A program made the position numbers and the translations under genes. Under the pieces are notes generated by a model. That model was not told where the DNA came from. It did not search any database and worked only from the letters and a program-made list of their open reading frames with translations. A stretch of DNA of 64,000 bases from an uncultured Campylobacter sp. (lineage in GTDB: Bacteria; Campylobacterota; Campylobacteria; Campylobacterales; Campylobacteraceae): contig NZ_CAMYFP010000006.1 of NCBI RefSeq assembly GCF_947255105.1, positions 19,994 through 83,993 of the forward strand, written 5' to 3'. Of the stretch, positions 45,454 through 56,436 are shown in pieces (position 1 is the first letter of the stretch; each line of letters begins with the position of its first letter).

Positions 45454-46987
45454 AAAATGTTTTGATATCTTTGTCAAATTTAATCTTTTCCACAACTTTA
45501 AAATTATCTAAATTTACGATGACTAGCTCATCTTTAAAAAGAACAAAAAGCTTGTTTGATAAAATTGTCACTCTACTTTTAACAACATATGGTTCTATAT
45601 CAAAGCTTAAGGTGCTGGTTTTTTCAAAGCTGTTATTTTTAAATTTGGTTTTTAAAATAGTTCCATCTTTTTTAACGACGATTATAAAATCCCCATACTC
45701 TTGCATAAATTCGACATTTTCTTCCTCATCATCAAAAACTTTTTGAAGATTTGCAGGTTCTTTTAATGTGTAAGATCTAATGCCTTCCAAAAGATTGATA
45801 ATAAAAAGATTGTCTTTTATGATGAAGAGTTTGTTGCCATAATTTCCATCTTTTTCTTTTAAATTTGTGTCTATTTTATTTATTAAATTTAAGCTATTTT
45901 TGCCGACTTCATATACATAGATAGAGTTGCTAGGATTTTTAAAGTTTTCAAAATTTTGTAAAACATAGAGATAGTTTTTGTATAACTTCATATCTAAAGT
46001 CTCGCCTTTTAGTTGGACTTTGTAGAGCAAATTTAGATTTTTATCGACCATGTTTAGATTGGAATAGCCCTGAAAAGAGTCACTAAAAAAGAGAAATTTA
46101 TCACTTATAGTTAAATTTCTAACATAGAGTCTTTCTAACTCATTTATTATTTTAAATTTATCATTGTCATTTAAAATAGCTTTTTTTATGGCTTTATTTG
46201 TTAGGATATAGTAATTTTTCTCATCTTTTGTAATAAAATTTATTTCTTTATCACTCAAATTTAACTCATAAGAGTTTGGAAGTTTTTTTATAAAATTATT
46301 GTCAACTATATTGATAGGCTCTTCTTTAAACAAAAAATTCACACCTTTATCAGATGTAAATTTAATAGTATCGTTGGTTTTTAGGTTGATTAGTGTATTG
46401 CCACTCCATGCGAGATCTTCTTTTTTTATTCCACTACCAAAGATGATAAAGTTGGAGTAGTCAAATGGAAAGCTTCCATCATAGCCCAAGATATTTTCTC
46501 TACCACTCATCTTTAAGACAAAGTCTAAAGGGCGATTTGATATCTTTAATTCATCATTTCCCCAGTTTTTCTCAAAAACAAATATATTAAAGCCATCTTG
46601 TTTGGTTATGATATCATTGCCACTACTAAGGAAAAATATATCATCGCCACCGCCACCATTTATCGTGTTGTTACCGCTGTTTAGGATAAAGATATTGTCA
46701 CTATAATCGCTACATTCTAAGGTGTTGTTTGCATCATTGTCTATTATAAAAAGAGCGTTTAAGTTATCATCATTGCAAGCTGTAGTTTCATCACAGATAA
46801 TCTCATCTCTAGGAAGCAAATTTAGATCTTTTAAAGAGCCTTTGGGCGTAGCTAAAGAGAGGATTGTTTTTGGAAAATATCCTTTTTCTATACCGTCATT
46901 TATAAACTCTTTTGCATCATCAAAATTTCTTATCTCTTTTGAAAAGGAGAGACCAACAATCAAAACTAAACAGATTAAAATTCTCAT
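45389..46987 (-). CDS. Exported protein with RTX-type calcium-binding repeats and propeller-like C-terminus
   Basis: 532 residues from the ATG at 46987, chosen because it starts a Sec signal (MRILICLVLIVGLSFS) and follows GGAAGTG; an in-frame upstream codon at 47026 was rejected. Residues ~95-130 hold Gly/Asn/Asp-rich nonapeptide-like repeats (SGNNTINGGGGDDIFFLSS, SGNDII), like RTX calcium-binding rolls. Residues ~230-530 are repeated beta strands (NKLFIIKDNLFIINLLEG, SNKLFVLFKDELVIVNL), suggesting a beta-propeller. Three cysteines lie in 63-92. Function unknown. It follows yggS in the same direction. Confidence 0.65.
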   Translation of the reverse strand: MRILICLVLIVGLSFSKEIRNFDDAKEFINDGIEKGYFPKTILSLATPKGSLKDLNLLPRDEIICDETTACNDDNLNALFIIDNDANNTLECSDYSDNIFILNSGNNTINGGGGDDIFFLSSGNDIITKQDGFNIFVFEKNWGNDELKISNRPLDFVLKMSGRENILGYDGSFPFDYSNFIIFGSGIKKEDLAWSGNTLINLKTNDTIKFTSDKGVNFLFKEEPINIVDNNFIKKLPNSYELNLSDKEINFITKDEKNYYILTNKAIKKAILNDNDKFKIINELERLYVRNLTISDKFLFFSDSFQGYSNLNMVDKNLNLLYKVQLKGETLDMKLYKNYLYVLQNFENFKNPSNSIYVYEVGKNSLNLINKIDTNLKEKDGNYGNKLFIIKDNLFIINLLEGIRSYTLKEPANLQKVFDDEEENVEFMQEYGDFIIVVKKDGTILKTKFKNNSFEKTSTLSFDIEPYVVKSRVTILSNKLFVLFKDELVIVNLDNFKVVEKIKFDKDIKTFLQIDNRLLLDGSKLIELDRYL

Positions 46988-47003
46988 TTTGTCACTTCCA
47001 AAT

Positions 47004-47639
47004 TTACTTAAATAGTAAGCTTCCAACTCTTATCATATTTGAGCCACATTTTATAGCTATTTTATAGTCAGAGCTCATTCCCATCGAGCAAATTTCAGCA
47101 CCTTTATTTTGCAAGCTTTCATAAATTAGATAAGCTTTTTCAAAACTTTTTGCAACTTCTAACTCATCATCGCTATGGGCACCAATGCACATTATGCCTT
47201 TTAAATTGAGGTTTTTACAACTCTCTTTTATGGCGCAATAGCTCTCCTTTGTAAGGCTTATATCAAGTCCGGTTTTACTATCTTCATCTGCTACATTTAT
47301 CTCAAGCAAAGTATCGAGCCGATAATTAAGCCTTTTATCTACAGCTTGTGCAAGTTTTATGGAGTTGCAACTTTGCCATAAAGTAGGGCGGATTTGTAAA
47401 AGGGCATTTATTTTATTTGTCTGCAAAGTGCCTATGAAATGCCAGTTTAAATTGAGCTCTTTTAGCTCATCACTTTTTTTAACAAGATCTTGAACTCTGT
47501 TTTCTCCAAAGCTCATTTGACCCTTATTAAAAAGCTCTTTGATCTCTTTTGGGCCGACATACTTGCTAACTGCTACGAGCTCAACTTTTCTGCCATTTGA
47601 AAGCTCATTTATCTCATCTAAAAGTTTGTTTAAATTCAT
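47004..47639 (-). CDS. PLP homeostasis protein YggS/PLPBP family
   Basis: 211 residues. The PLP-lysine context is VELVAVSKYVGPKEI (K27), followed by FGENRVQDLVKKSDEL, WHFIGTLQTNKI, and MGMSSDYKIAIKCGSNMIRVGSLLF, all family signatures. This single-domain alanine-racemase-like barrel carries PLP but has no known turnover; it buffers vitamin B6 and affects amino-acid pools. The ATG overlaps the rseP stop. Confidence 0.93.
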   Translation of the reverse strand: MNLNKLLDEINELSNGRKVELVAVSKYVGPKEIKELFNKGQMSFGENRVQDLVKKSDELKELNLNWHFIGTLQTNKINALLQIRPTLWQSCNSIKLAQAVDKRLNYRLDTLLEINVADEDSKTGLDISLTKESYCAIKESCKNLNLKGIMCIGAHSDDELEVAKSFEKAYLIYESLQNKGAEICSMGMSSDYKIAIKCGSNMIRVGSLLFK

Positions 47640-48766
47640 CAGTTGTATGCTCCAAACATTCTTAAAAAATCATTTATGATAGTAAATGCCATAAGCGTGA
47701 AAAGTAATGCCATTCCAGCGTAACTAAGTCCTACAAAAACTCTATCGCTAACGGGCTTTTTAAAGATGATCTCATAAATGTTAAAAACTATATGCCCACC
47801 ATCAAGAACAGGGATCGGAAAGAGGTTTAAAATACCTAAATTTACTGAAATAAGTGCTGTCAATACCAAAAGAACTGATAAACTTATGCTTGCTGCTTTT
47901 GTTGTGATATCGGTAATTGCGACTATTCCGCCCATCTCTTTTACTGAAACTACACCACTTACTAACTTTTGAAGGCTTACTATGATGAGCTTTGAAGCTT
48001 CAAAGCTTTTATTAAAAGCGTATGGAATAGCGCTAAATCCTTTGTGATAAACTCTTACAAAATCGCCTTTTGGAGATATTCCAATTAGTGGCTTTTTAAT
48101 ATCTTCTCCAAATAAAGTTTTGGCATCTCCTGTTTTTGGCGTAAGAGTTAAATTTAAAGTTTTTTTATCTCTTAAAATCTCTATATTCATAGTTTGTAAT
48201 GTAACTAGTTTTGAGATATCATCCCACTCTTTGATTGGCTTGCCATCAATGCTTAAAATTTTATCATTTGGCATTATGTTTGCACTTTTGGCAGCTGAGT
48301 TTTCCATAACCTCTCCAACTACAGGGGCTAGTTTTTCAACACCGATAAATCCAAGTGCAATATAGATAAAAAACGCCAAAATAAGGTTAAAAAATGGTCC
48401 TGCAAGAAGTATATAAATGCGCCCCCAAGGGCTTAGGGTGTTATAGCTATCTTTATCATAGTTCTTAAGTGCTGGATTGGCGTCATCTTGTCCTTTTAGC
48501 TGGACATATCCGCCAAGTGGAATCGCACTTAACGCATAAGTTGTAGAGCCAAATTTTTTAGTATAAATTTTTTCTCCAAAACCGATGCTAAAAACATTTA
48601 CGCAAACCCCAAGTTGCTTTGCTGCCAAAAAATGTCCAAGTTCATGAAAGAAAATCAAAAATGAAATTACTAAAATAGTTACAAAAAAAAGTGGTCCCCA
48701 ATGCCATAATGCTATAGCTAAAACTATTAAAATAGAAGTTAAATTCAGTAGCTTTTCTCTACTCAA
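47639..48766 (-). CDS. rseP: Site-2 intramembrane zinc metalloprotease RseP
   Basis: 375 residues with an HExxH in FFHELGHFLAAKQLGV (~40-55), one PDZ domain (VVGEVMENSAAKSANIMPNDKILSIDG) and the C-terminal zinc-ligand motif LFPIPVLDGGH. Site-2 proteases cut anti-sigma factors or signal peptides in the membrane. The start is TTG 48766, 5 bases after AAAGGA. It overlaps pgsA by 8 bp. The substrate here is unknown. Confidence 0.93.
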   Translation of the reverse strand: MSREKLLNLTSILIVLAIALWHWGPLFFVTILVISFLIFFHELGHFLAAKQLGVCVNVFSIGFGEKIYTKKFGSTTYALSAIPLGGYVQLKGQDDANPALKNYDKDSYNTLSPWGRIYILLAGPFFNLILAFFIYIALGFIGVEKLAPVVGEVMENSAAKSANIMPNDKILSIDGKPIKEWDDISKLVTLQTMNIEILRDKKTLNLTLTPKTGDAKTLFGEDIKKPLIGISPKGDFVRVYHKGFSAIPYAFNKSFEASKLIIVSLQKLVSGVVSVKEMGGIVAITDITTKAASISLSVLLVLTALISVNLGILNLFPIPVLDGGHIVFNIYEIIFKKPVSDRVFVGLSYAGMALLFTLMAFTIINDFLRMFGAYN

Positions 48767-49307
48767 ATTTATCCTTTGTCTGTCTTATGTATGATAAAAC
48801 ATACTCCATTCCTGAATATAGCGTCAATACAACAGCAACCCAAAGTAAAATTGTGCCGCCAAACCACTCCATAGTAAGAAAGCCAATGGCTATCATCTGA
48901 AAAGTGGTCTTTACTTTGCCTGCCATACTAGCTGCAACTTCTACGCCATCACTCACCATAAAGACTCTAAAACCTGTTATAAAAAACTCTCTAATGAGTA
49001 TGAGATAGATTGCCCAAGGATCTGCTCGTCCTATCACCATAAGGCCCAAAAATCCAGCAAGAGTTAGCATTTTGTCAGCTAGTGGGTCGATTATGGCACC
49101 AAGCTTTGTAGTCTGCTTCCAATTTCTTGCGATAAATCCATCAAAAAAGTCGGTTATACAGGCAAGTGTAAAGATTAAAGTAGCAAAATAATTTATCCAA
49201 CTCTTGTGAATCTCAAATGGAGCGTCATTTGAGATGAGAAGTAGATAAAAAAAGAGTGGTGCCAAAAGCACCCTAATTATGGCTAAAAAATTTGGTAAAT
49301 TTATCAT
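48759..49307 (-). CDS. pgsA: CDP-diacylglycerol-glycerol-3-phosphate 3-phosphatidyltransferase
   Basis: 182 residues, several TM helices, with the CDP-alcohol phosphotransferase motif DFFDGFIARNWKQTTKLGAIIDPLADK (DGxxAR...GxxxDxxxD). This catalyses the committed step to phosphatidylglycerol in the inner membrane. The first codons (MINLPNFLAIIRVLLAPLFF) are the standard PgsA N-terminus. Overlaps both neighbours. Confidence 0.94.
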   Translation of the reverse strand: MINLPNFLAIIRVLLAPLFFYLLLISNDAPFEIHKSWINYFATLIFTLACITDFFDGFIARNWKQTTKLGAIIDPLADKMLTLAGFLGLMVIGRADPWAIYLILIREFFITGFRVFMVSDGVEVAASMAGKVKTTFQMIAIGFLTMEWFGGTILLWVAVVLTLYSGMEYVLSYIRQTKDKFE

Positions 49308-50086
49308 TATTTAAATGTAGTCCCACCATCTACTATAAATGTATGTCCTGTAACCCAGCTAGCTTTGTCTGAGCAAAGAAACAGACATGCACCTGCTAAG
49401 TCATTTGGTTGACCCATTCTTCCAAGTGGGCTTAACTTTGCGGTCATATCTCTAACCTCTTCATAGTTGGTAAAGGCTCTTAAGGCATCTGTTTCTATCG
49501 GTCCGCCACTTACTACATTTACTCTTATATTTTTTTCTCCAAGCTCTGTTGCTGCATATCGTGCCATCGCCTCAACTGCGGCTTTTGCAGTTCCATGACC
49601 AGCATAATGCTCTATATAGACTCTATTGCCAGTGCTTGAGATACTAATGATACTTCCGCCGCCTACTTTTTCCATTCTTTTGGCAGCTTCTTGGGTGCCA
49701 ACTACAAAGGCATCAACAGTTGCTGTAAAGATGTTGTCTATGCCCCTTGGTTTTAACTTCATAAATTTAGTATATCCGCCAACTACAGCGCGACCTGAGA
49801 TAATGGCATTTGAGATAAAAAAATCAACTCTATCAAAGTCTTTATCGATTTCTAAAAAAAGCTCTTTATATGTTTCGGGTTCAAGTATGTTAAGTGGATA
49901 AGACTTAGCTTTTATGCCGTATTTGCTGGCTAATTCTTTTTCTATCTCTTTTGCAAGTTCTTTGTTTGAGTTGTATGTAAAGGCTATATTTACACCATTT
50001 TTTGCAAACTCCTCAACTATTGCTCTTCCAATACCTCTAGTTCCGCCGCTTATAACTAGCGTTTTATCTTTAAAAAATTGATCCAT
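49307..50086 (-). CDS. fabL: FabL-like enoyl-[acyl-carrier-protein] reductase (SDR)
   Basis: 259 residues, Rossmann fold: GGTRGIGRAIVEEF (NADPH loop), NAIISGRAVVGGYTKF, and the active site ISSTGNRVYIEHYAGHGTAKAAVEAMARY. The order Y-x-x-x-Y-x6-K and the motif SISS.G...Y.E.Y resemble Bacillus FabL (enoyl-ACP reductase III), not the shorter FabI loop. It would reduce enoyl-ACP in fatty-acid elongation. A general SDR is the alternative. Located between dapA and pgsA, one base apart from each. Confidence 0.75.
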   Translation of the reverse strand: MDQFFKDKTLVISGGTRGIGRAIVEEFAKNGVNIAFTYNSNKELAKEIEKELASKYGIKAKSYPLNILEPETYKELFLEIDKDFDRVDFFISNAIISGRAVVGGYTKFMKLKPRGIDNIFTATVDAFVVGTQEAAKRMEKVGGGSIISISSTGNRVYIEHYAGHGTAKAAVEAMARYAATELGEKNIRVNVVSGGPIETDALRAFTNYEEVRDMTAKLSPLGRMGQPNDLAGACLFLCSDKASWVTGHTFIVDGGTTFK

Positions 50087-50982
50087 TAAAATCCTTTTAT
50101 ATCATATTGTTTCATTGTCTGTTCGATTTTGAGTAAGTTTTCTTTGCTTGGTTTGCAAAGTGGAAGTCTGTATTCTAGACTGTCAATAAGTCCTGCTATA
50201 AACATCGCCGCTTTTATAGGGATTGGGTTGCTTTCGCAAAACATAACTTTGTTTATATTATACAAATCGTCATTTATCGCCTTTGCCTTTAAAAACTCAT
50301 TATCTAGTGCAAATTTAGTTAATTTTGCAGTGTAGTCTGGAAGTAGGTTGGCTGTAACTGAGATGACGCCTTTTCCGCCGTTACTTAAAATAGGATAATT
50401 TATCGCATCTTCTCCACTAATGACAACTAAATTTGGCTCATGCGCTAGCAAATCTACACATTTATCTATGTTACCGCTTGCCTCTTTTACTCCATAGATG
50501 TTTTTACACTCTTTAAAAAGCCTTATGATGGTTTCGGTTTTGATTTCGCATCCACATCTTGATGGGACATTGTAGAGCAAAACAGGGATATCAACTGAAT
50601 TTGCTATCTCTTTGTAGTGTAGGTAAAGTCCTTCCTGGGTTGGTTTGTTGTAGTAGGGAGTGACAGAGAGAATTCCATCGGCACCATGCTGTTGTGCAAA
50701 TTGTGCAAGTCCAACTGCTTCATGAGTTGCGTTACTTCCAGCACCTGCCAAGACCTTTACATCGTTGCCTTTGCAAGCTTCCACTGCTATATCGATACAG
50801 ACTCGGTGCTCTTCGTGAGTTAGAGTTGCACTCTCTCCAGTTGTGCCAACAGGAACTATCGCATCTATACCATTTTTAATCTGCCTTTTTATGAGATTGT
50901 AATACTTCTCTTCATCTACTTTTCCATTTTTAAAGGGTGTAATAATCGCTGTCATCGCACCTAAGATCATTTTTTTACTCAT
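50086..50982 (-). CDS. dapA: 4-hydroxy-tetrahydrodipicolinate synthase
   Basis: 298 residues, TIM barrel with [16 protein letters not shown], the catalytic Tyr in [10 protein letters not shown] and the Schiff-base Lys in [11 protein letters not shown] (~K162). It condenses pyruvate with aspartate semialdehyde toward DAP and lysine, feeding peptidoglycan. Its stop overlaps the start of the FabL-like gene, and GGAGAGC precedes the ATG. Confidence 0.96.
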   Translation of the reverse strand: MSKKMILGAMTAIITPFKNGKVDEEKYYNLIKRQIKNGIDAIVPVGTTGESATLTHEEHRVCIDIAVEACKGNDVKVLAGAGSNATHEAVGLAQFAQQHGADGILSVTPYYNKPTQEGLYLHYKEIANSVDIPVLLYNVPSRCGCEIKTETIIRLFKECKNIYGVKEASGNIDKCVDLLAHEPNLVVISGEDAINYPILSNGGKGVISVTANLLPDYTAKLTKFALDNEFLKAKAINDDLYNINKVMFCESNPIPIKAAMFIAGLIDSLEYRLPLCKPSKENLLKIEQTMKQYDIKGF

Positions 50983-50983
50983 C

Positions 50984-52234
50984 TTAGCTCTCCTTTTTTA
51001 AGATAATTGTAGTTTTGTTTTTGTCGGTAAGATATTTTTGTGCAACTAAAAGTGCCTTTTTAGAATCTAGCTTTTCTAATTCTTCTATAGAACTTGAGAG
51101 ATTGTCTAAATTTCCCATAGCGATATATCTACCATAGAGATTGGCAACTTTTGAAGCGCTACTTAGTGAGTGGATAAGCTCAAGTTTTAGATTGTTTTTA
51201 ATCTTTGTAATATCGTCATCTTTTAGCTCTTTGGCTTTTAGTTTTGCAATGCATTTTTCTATCTCTTTTATCGCTTTTTTTGCCTCTACGTTCTCGTTGC
51301 AAGAGCCAATTATGATGAAAAGATTGTCATCTATAGCGCTTAAATTTATAACATCAATGCTACTTAAAAGCCCCTTTTTGTCGACTAACTCTCTATATAA
51401 TAATGAGCTTTTTCCATTGCCTAGATGATATGATAGTGCATCTAGCAAAGGTTGGTCTGCTGATGAAAATGGTGGAGTTTTATAAGCTATGGCAAAGAAC
51501 TCTACATCGCTCTTTCTATAAACAACTGCCTCCTTTTCCCCATCTTGTGGTGGCTCTTTTATAAAAACAGAGGGAATCTCTTTTGCGTTTTTTATCTTTC
51601 CAAAGTGTTTTTTAACAAGAGCAAAAACCTCATCTTCGTCTATATCGCCACTAACTACTACAAAGGCATTTTTTGGTTGATAAAACTTCGCGTGAAACTC
51701 TTTGATGTCATCAATAGACCAATTTTTAATATCAGCCTTAAAGCCAATTGGAGTCCAGTGATAGGGATGGTGGATAAAGGCGGTATTGTAAAGTCTAAAA
51801 AATAGATAGCCGATAGGGTCGTTATCTGTGCGCCATCTGCGCTCTTCTAGCACAACTTCACGTTCAGGCAAAAACTCCTCTTCTAAAAGATTTAGATTTT
51901 GCATAATATCGCTATATAGCTCCAAAGCGGTCGTTAAGTTTGCTTTGTTGCAAGTAATGAAGTATTGTGTGTAGTCAAATCCAGTTGAGGCGTTGTTAAT
52001 GCCACCAAAGCCCTTAACTATGGCGTCAAACTCACCAGCTTTTCTATTTTTGGTTGATTTGAAATTTAGATGCTCAAGCATATGAGCTATGCCACTTTTG
52101 CCCATATTTTCGTTTCTTGAGCCAACTTTATAGAAGATATTTATACTTGCTACTTGACTATCTTTGTTGCAAGGTATGGCATAGACTTCAAGCCCATTAT
52201 CAAGAGTTGTTTTTTTGTATTGTAAAAGGGTCAA
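50984..52234 (-). CDS. M16-family zinc peptidase
   Basis: 416 residues. The inverted zinc motif HxxEH is in [17 protein letters not shown] (~49-65), with the downstream Glu in [14 protein letters not shown] second, inactive-type M16 domain follows (~170-410). The start is TTG 52234, preceded by AGGAG at 7 bases and overlapping the pyrD stop by 4 bases. No signal peptide is seen, so it probably acts in the cytoplasm, perhaps on short peptides; the substrate is unknown. Confidence 0.9.
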   Translation of the reverse strand: MTLLQYKKTTLDNGLEVYAIPCNKDSQVASINIFYKVGSRNENMGKSGIAHMLEHLNFKSTKNRKAGEFDAIVKGFGGINNASTGFDYTQYFITCNKANLTTALELYSDIMQNLNLLEEEFLPEREVVLEERRWRTDNDPIGYLFFRLYNTAFIHHPYHWTPIGFKADIKNWSIDDIKEFHAKFYQPKNAFVVVSGDIDEDEVFALVKKHFGKIKNAKEIPSVFIKEPPQDGEKEAVVYRKSDVEFFAIAYKTPPFSSADQPLLDALSYHLGNGKSSLLYRELVDKKGLLSSIDVINLSAIDDNLFIIIGSCNENVEAKKAIKEIEKCIAKLKAKELKDDDITKIKNNLKLELIHSLSSASKVANLYGRYIAMGNLDNLSSSIEELEKLDSKKALLVAQKYLTDKNKTTIILKKES

Positions 52235-53283
52235 AGATCAACTCCTACAGCGCTACTTAAACTTGTAAAGCCATCAGCTCTTAAAAGGCTAGCAAGCTCT
52301 TTGTTGATATCATAAGAGATTGTTGGTCCTTTGAAGATAAAGGCGGTGTAAATTTGAACTAAACTTGCGCCCATTCTTATGCGCTCATAGGCCTCTTTTG
52401 CGTTGTCTATACCGCCACTTGAGATGAGAGTTGTTTTGCCAAAAAACTCTTTTGAGAGTTCAAAAAATAGCTCTCTTGAGAGTTTTGTAATGAGTTTACC
52501 ACTAATTCCACCCTTTTTGATATCGTTTTTTACAAGTGAGTAGTCGTTGCTGGTGTTGTTTATGATAAGTCCGCTAGCTCCGCAATTAACTGCAACTTGA
52601 CAAATTTTTAGTGCCTCATCAATCGTCATATCAGGTGCAATTTTAAATAAAATAGGCTTTTTGGTAATCTCTTTTGCTGAGCTAAAGAACTCTTTGATAA
52701 AACCTTCCTCTTGAAGAGCTCTTAAATTTTGTGTATTCGGAGAGCTTACATTGATGACAAAAAGGTCGCATAAAGTGTCAAATTCCTTCAATAAGTAGCT
52801 GTAGTCCTTAATGGCGTCTTCATTTTTTGTATCTTTGTTTTTGCCGATGTTTGCAACTAGTGGTATGGTAAAAGGGTAGATTTTTTGCACTCTTTTTTTG
52901 ATAGCTTGTGCGCCATCATTGTTAAAGCCCATATGGTTTTGAATGCTCTCTTCTTTTACAAGTCTAAAAAGTCTTGGTTTTGGGTTGCCTGGCTGAGCTA
53001 TTGGAGTCATAGTTCCATACTCTATAAAGCCAAATCCCAAAGCTGCAAGTGGCGCTATCATAGTTGCATTTTTATCAAATCCACCTGCGATACCTACTGG
53101 ATTATAAAATGTAGTATCAAAAAGTTTTTGATATAGTATCTCATCGTTATAGACACATTTATTTGCTACAAAGCTCAAAGCTCCTGGGAAAATAGCGCTA
53201 CTTCTAAGGGCTAGTTCAGCCATATAGTGCGCTGTTTCTGGATTGAATTTAAAAAGTATCTTTTTTAGATCATTATATTTCAT
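52231..53283 (-). CDS. pyrD: Dihydroorotate dehydrogenase (quinone), class 2
   Basis: 350 residues: membrane-associating N-terminus (KILFKFNPETAHYMAELALRS), FMN-binding NPVGIAGGFDKNATM, catalytic-serine region VINVSSPNTQNLRALQ, and GLIINNTSND. The N-terminal helices define class 2 enzymes, which pass electrons to the quinone pool. It acts in pyrimidine synthesis. Confidence 0.95.
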   Translation of the reverse strand: MKYNDLKKILFKFNPETAHYMAELALRSSAIFPGALSFVANKCVYNDEILYQKLFDTTFYNPVGIAGGFDKNATMIAPLAALGFGFIEYGTMTPIAQPGNPKPRLFRLVKEESIQNHMGFNNDGAQAIKKRVQKIYPFTIPLVANIGKNKDTKNEDAIKDYSYLLKEFDTLCDLFVINVSSPNTQNLRALQEEGFIKEFFSSAKEITKKPILFKIAPDMTIDEALKICQVAVNCGASGLIINNTSNDYSLVKNDIKKGGISGKLITKLSRELFFELSKEFFGKTTLISSGGIDNAKEAYERIRMGASLVQIYTAFIFKGPTISYDINKELASLLRADGFTSLSSAVGVDL

Positions 53284-53341
53284 TAGCTACTCCTAAAAAG
53301 CTTGATTTTACCAAAAATATGGTTAAATTTAGTTAATAAAT

Positions 53342-55060
53342 TTATTTTTTAAAGTTTCCTTTTAAGGTTTTGTAAATTTCACACTCCCTCATCAAACTCT
53401 CATCGCTACCTATCCCTGCTACTTTGCCCTTTTCTATGACTACAATTCTATCTGCATCTTTGATGGTTGAGAGGCGGTGAGCTATAACTAGCAAGATTTT
53501 GTCTTTTCTAATCTTATTTAGCATTTGAGTTATGATATTTTCGCTAGCGTTGTCAAGTGCTGAAGTCGCTTCATCAAAAATTATAATCTTTGGATCTTTA
53601 TAAAGCACTCTAGCGATGGAGATTCGCTGTCTTTGCCCGCCGCTTAAATTTGTGCCATGCTCATCAAGCACTGTATAGATACCATCTTTTTGTTTTTGGA
53701 CAAATTCATAAGCATTTGCCATTTTTAAGGCCTCAATTACTCTTTGTTCATCTATCTCATCGCCATAAGCAACATTGTAGGCGATAGTTTGGTTAAATAT
53801 ATAGACTCTTTGAGAGACAAGACCTATATTTTTTCTAAGACTCTTTAGGCTAAATTCATAAAGGTCGTTTTGATTTATCAAGATATTGCCGCTGCTAATG
53901 TCATAAAACCGCATTATTGCATTGACTATCGAGCTTTTTCCACCACCGCTTTCGCCAACAAGTGCCACCATCTCGCCTCTATTTGCAAAAAAACTAATCT
54001 CTTTTAGAGCTTTTTTATCATCATAAAAGAGCTCAACATCTTGAAAAGTGAGCGAATTTACCTCTTTTGGAAACTCTTTGTTGCCACCTATTATGGATGG
54101 AGCTTTGTCCATTAGCTCAAAGGTTCTTTGGCTTGCAACTACAGCATCTTGCATTTTGCTATATAAATTTGAGATCTTTTTTATTGGTGTATAGAGCATA
54201 AAAAGTGCAGTTGTAAATGAGAAAAATCCACCAACACTCATCTGCCCATCAATGACCTCTTTTCCGCCGACAATGATGACAACTGCAATACCAATAGAGC
54301 CTAAAGTCTCCATCAAAGGGCTTGTTAGCTCACTTATTTTTACCGATTTTACATTTAGTGTGAAGTATTTTTGGTTGTCTTTTTCAAAGTGTGATATCTC
54401 TTTATCTTCGGCATTGTTTGCCTTGATAACTTCTATATTTGTGTAAATTTCATTTAGAGTTGAGCTAATATCTGAAATCTTTTCTTGCGAAGCTTTGGAG
54501 AGCTTTTTCATACGTTTTGCAAGGATAGAGAGCGGATAGACGGCAGCTGGAAGAATGATAAGTGCAAAAAAGGCAAGCTTTGGACTTTGGTAGATGACAA
54601 CGCCAAGAAGACCAACTATCATGATAGATTGTGTTATGAAGTCCGGCATCATGTTGGATACGACATTTCTAATGCGCTCAATATCATTTATCGTTCTACT
54701 TATCAACTCGCCCGTTCTGTAGCGGTTAAAAAATGCCATATCAAGATGTAAAAGAGTTGCTACCATCCTGTCTCTAAACTCTCTTATGATATCTTGTCCG
54801 ATATATGAGGTAAAGTAGAGTTGCATATAGGCACCGCCGCTTTTTAGACCATAGACAACAATGACAGCATAGGGCAAAATGTATAGCAGCTCTTCATTTT
54901 TTTCGATAAAAATTTTATTTAAAACAGGATCTATTAGGAGCGCTAAGGCAGCTGAGCCAAGACTTGCAAAAATCATTCCTAAAATTGCTAGGAAAAACTT
55001 AAATTTATACCTTGTTATATAGGGAGCAAATCGCCTAAATATCTCTTTTAATCCCTCCAT
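53342..55060 (-). CDS. msbA: Lipid A/ABC exporter MsbA-like
   Basis: 572 residues, half-transporter: six TM helices (~20-310) then an ABC domain with Walker [10 protein letters not shown] (~373), signature [16 protein letters not shown], Walker [13 protein letters not shown] and H-loop [11 protein letters not shown] 55060 was chosen because GGGAG lies 6-7 bases upstream; another ATG at 55072 overlaps that site. MsbA flips lipid A-core for the Lpt system (LptB at 5399-6124). It overlaps cysS by 13 bp. Confidence 0.87.
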   Translation of the reverse strand: MEGLKEIFRRFAPYITRYKFKFFLAILGMIFASLGSAALALLIDPVLNKIFIEKNEELLYILPYAVIVVYGLKSGGAYMQLYFTSYIGQDIIREFRDRMVATLLHLDMAFFNRYRTGELISRTINDIERIRNVVSNMMPDFITQSIMIVGLLGVVIYQSPKLAFFALIILPAAVYPLSILAKRMKKLSKASQEKISDISSTLNEIYTNIEVIKANNAEDKEISHFEKDNQKYFTLNVKSVKISELTSPLMETLGSIGIAVVIIVGGKEVIDGQMSVGGFFSFTTALFMLYTPIKKISNLYSKMQDAVVASQRTFELMDKAPSIIGGNKEFPKEVNSLTFQDVELFYDDKKALKEISFFANRGEMVALVGESGGGKSSIVNAIMRFYDISSGNILINQNDLYEFSLKSLRKNIGLVSQRVYIFNQTIAYNVAYGDEIDEQRVIEALKMANAYEFVQKQKDGIYTVLDEHGTNLSGGQRQRISIARVLYKDPKIIIFDEATSALDNASENIITQMLNKIRKDKILLVIAHRLSTIKDADRIVVIEKGKVAGIGSDESLMRECEIYKTLKGNFKK

Positions 55061-56436
55061 ATCTTCTCCCATTCAGTGCCATTTGGTGTATCCATTATAG
55101 AGATACCATTTTTTGATAATTTATCTCTTATCTCATCTGCTTTTTGATAGTTTTTCTCTTTTTTGGCTAAGTTTCTCTGCTCAATTAGCAAGTCTATCTC
55201 TCTTATCTCATCTTTGCTTACGCCAAATTTAAAGTAGTTTTTATCTTCTAAAATTCCAAAAATCTCTCTAATAAACTCTAAATTTGCCAAAATTTCTCCT
55301 TTTTTAGAGCTATCTTTTGGAAATTTATCTAAAAAATCGTTGCTTAAATTTACAAAATCATCGATTGAGGCAAGGGCTTTTGAAGTATTTAAATCATCGC
55401 TTAAAGCTTTGATTATCTCATCTTTAAACTCCAAATTTATCTCTCCTATTTTGGAATTTTCAACTCTTTTTTTGAGGCGGTAAATTTTATCAAGACGCTT
55501 TTTTGAAGCAAAGAGATCATCAATGTTATAGTTGAAATTTGCTCTGTAGTGTGAGCTAAGTAGATAAAACCTAAGCACTTCGCCACTTACAATATTGAGT
55601 GCATCTTTTATAAAAAAGCTATTGCCAAGACTTTTGCTCATCTTTTCATTGTCTATCTGAACAAAACCATTGTGCATCCAGTATTTTGAGAGCTTCTTCT
55701 CATAGGCACATCTACACTGAGCTGCTTCATTTTCATGATGCGGAAAGAGTAGGTCAAGACCGCCTGCATGGATATCTACGGAGTATTGCTCATCTTTGCT
55801 GTCAAGATGTTTTTTTATCATAGCAACGCACTCTGTATGCCAACCAGGACGCCCTTTGCCAAATGGGCTATCATACCAAGCATCATCAAACTTCCATAAA
55901 ACAAAATCTTTCAAATCCCTTTTTTGGTCGCTACTTTGGACTCTAGCTATGCTGTTTTCATCTTTTTTGCCACTAATTGAGAGATAGTTGCTATCTTTTT
56001 TGGTATCAAAATAGATGCCATCGCCCTTTATCTCATAGGCAAAATCTTTTTGTTTTAAAAGCTCGATATATCTTATCATCTCTTCTAAATGCTCTGTTGC
56101 CTTTGGCTCAATATCGGCTCTTAAGACATTCAAAGCAGCCATCTCATCTAGATATCTTTCTATATAGTAGTCAGTTATCTCTTCTAGGCTTTTGCCACTC
56201 TCTTTCATCTTGGCAATGATCTTATCATCAATATCGGTAAAGTTTTTAACAAACAGGACTTTATATCCAACTGCCTTTAGAACTCTTCTTAAGAGATCAA
56301 AACTTACCGCACTTTTTGCATGACCTAAGTGCGAGTAGTCATAAACAGTTGGACCGCAAAGATAGATCTTTACTAAATCATCACAAATAGGTGTAAATTT
56401 CACCTTTTTTCTCAAAACACTATCATAAATAACCAT
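55048..56436 (-). CDS. cysS: Cysteinyl-tRNA synthetase
   Basis: 462 residues: zinc-cysteine and HIGH-like motif [18 protein letters not shown] (~27-44), [26 protein letters not shown], and the KMSKS loop KMSKSLGNS. Length is standard. ATG 56436 follows a TTG codon; both are possible with AAAGG upstream. It overlaps murJ by 14 bp and msbA by 13 bp. Confidence 0.96.
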   Translation of the reverse strand: MVIYDSVLRKKVKFTPICDDLVKIYLCGPTVYDYSHLGHAKSAVSFDLLRRVLKAVGYKVLFVKNFTDIDDKIIAKMKESGKSLEEITDYYIERYLDEMAALNVLRADIEPKATEHLEEMIRYIELLKQKDFAYEIKGDGIYFDTKKDSNYLSISGKKDENSIARVQSSDQKRDLKDFVLWKFDDAWYDSPFGKGRPGWHTECVAMIKKHLDSKDEQYSVDIHAGGLDLLFPHHENEAAQCRCAYEKKLSKYWMHNGFVQIDNEKMSKSLGNSFFIKDALNIVSGEVLRFYLLSSHYRANFNYNIDDLFASKKRLDKIYRLKKRVENSKIGEINLEFKDEIIKALSDDLNTSKALASIDDFVNLSNDFLDKFPKDSSKKGEILANLEFIREIFGILEDKNYFKFGVSKDEIREIDLLIEQRNLAKKEKNYQKADEIRDKLSKNGISIMDTPNGTEWEKIWRD

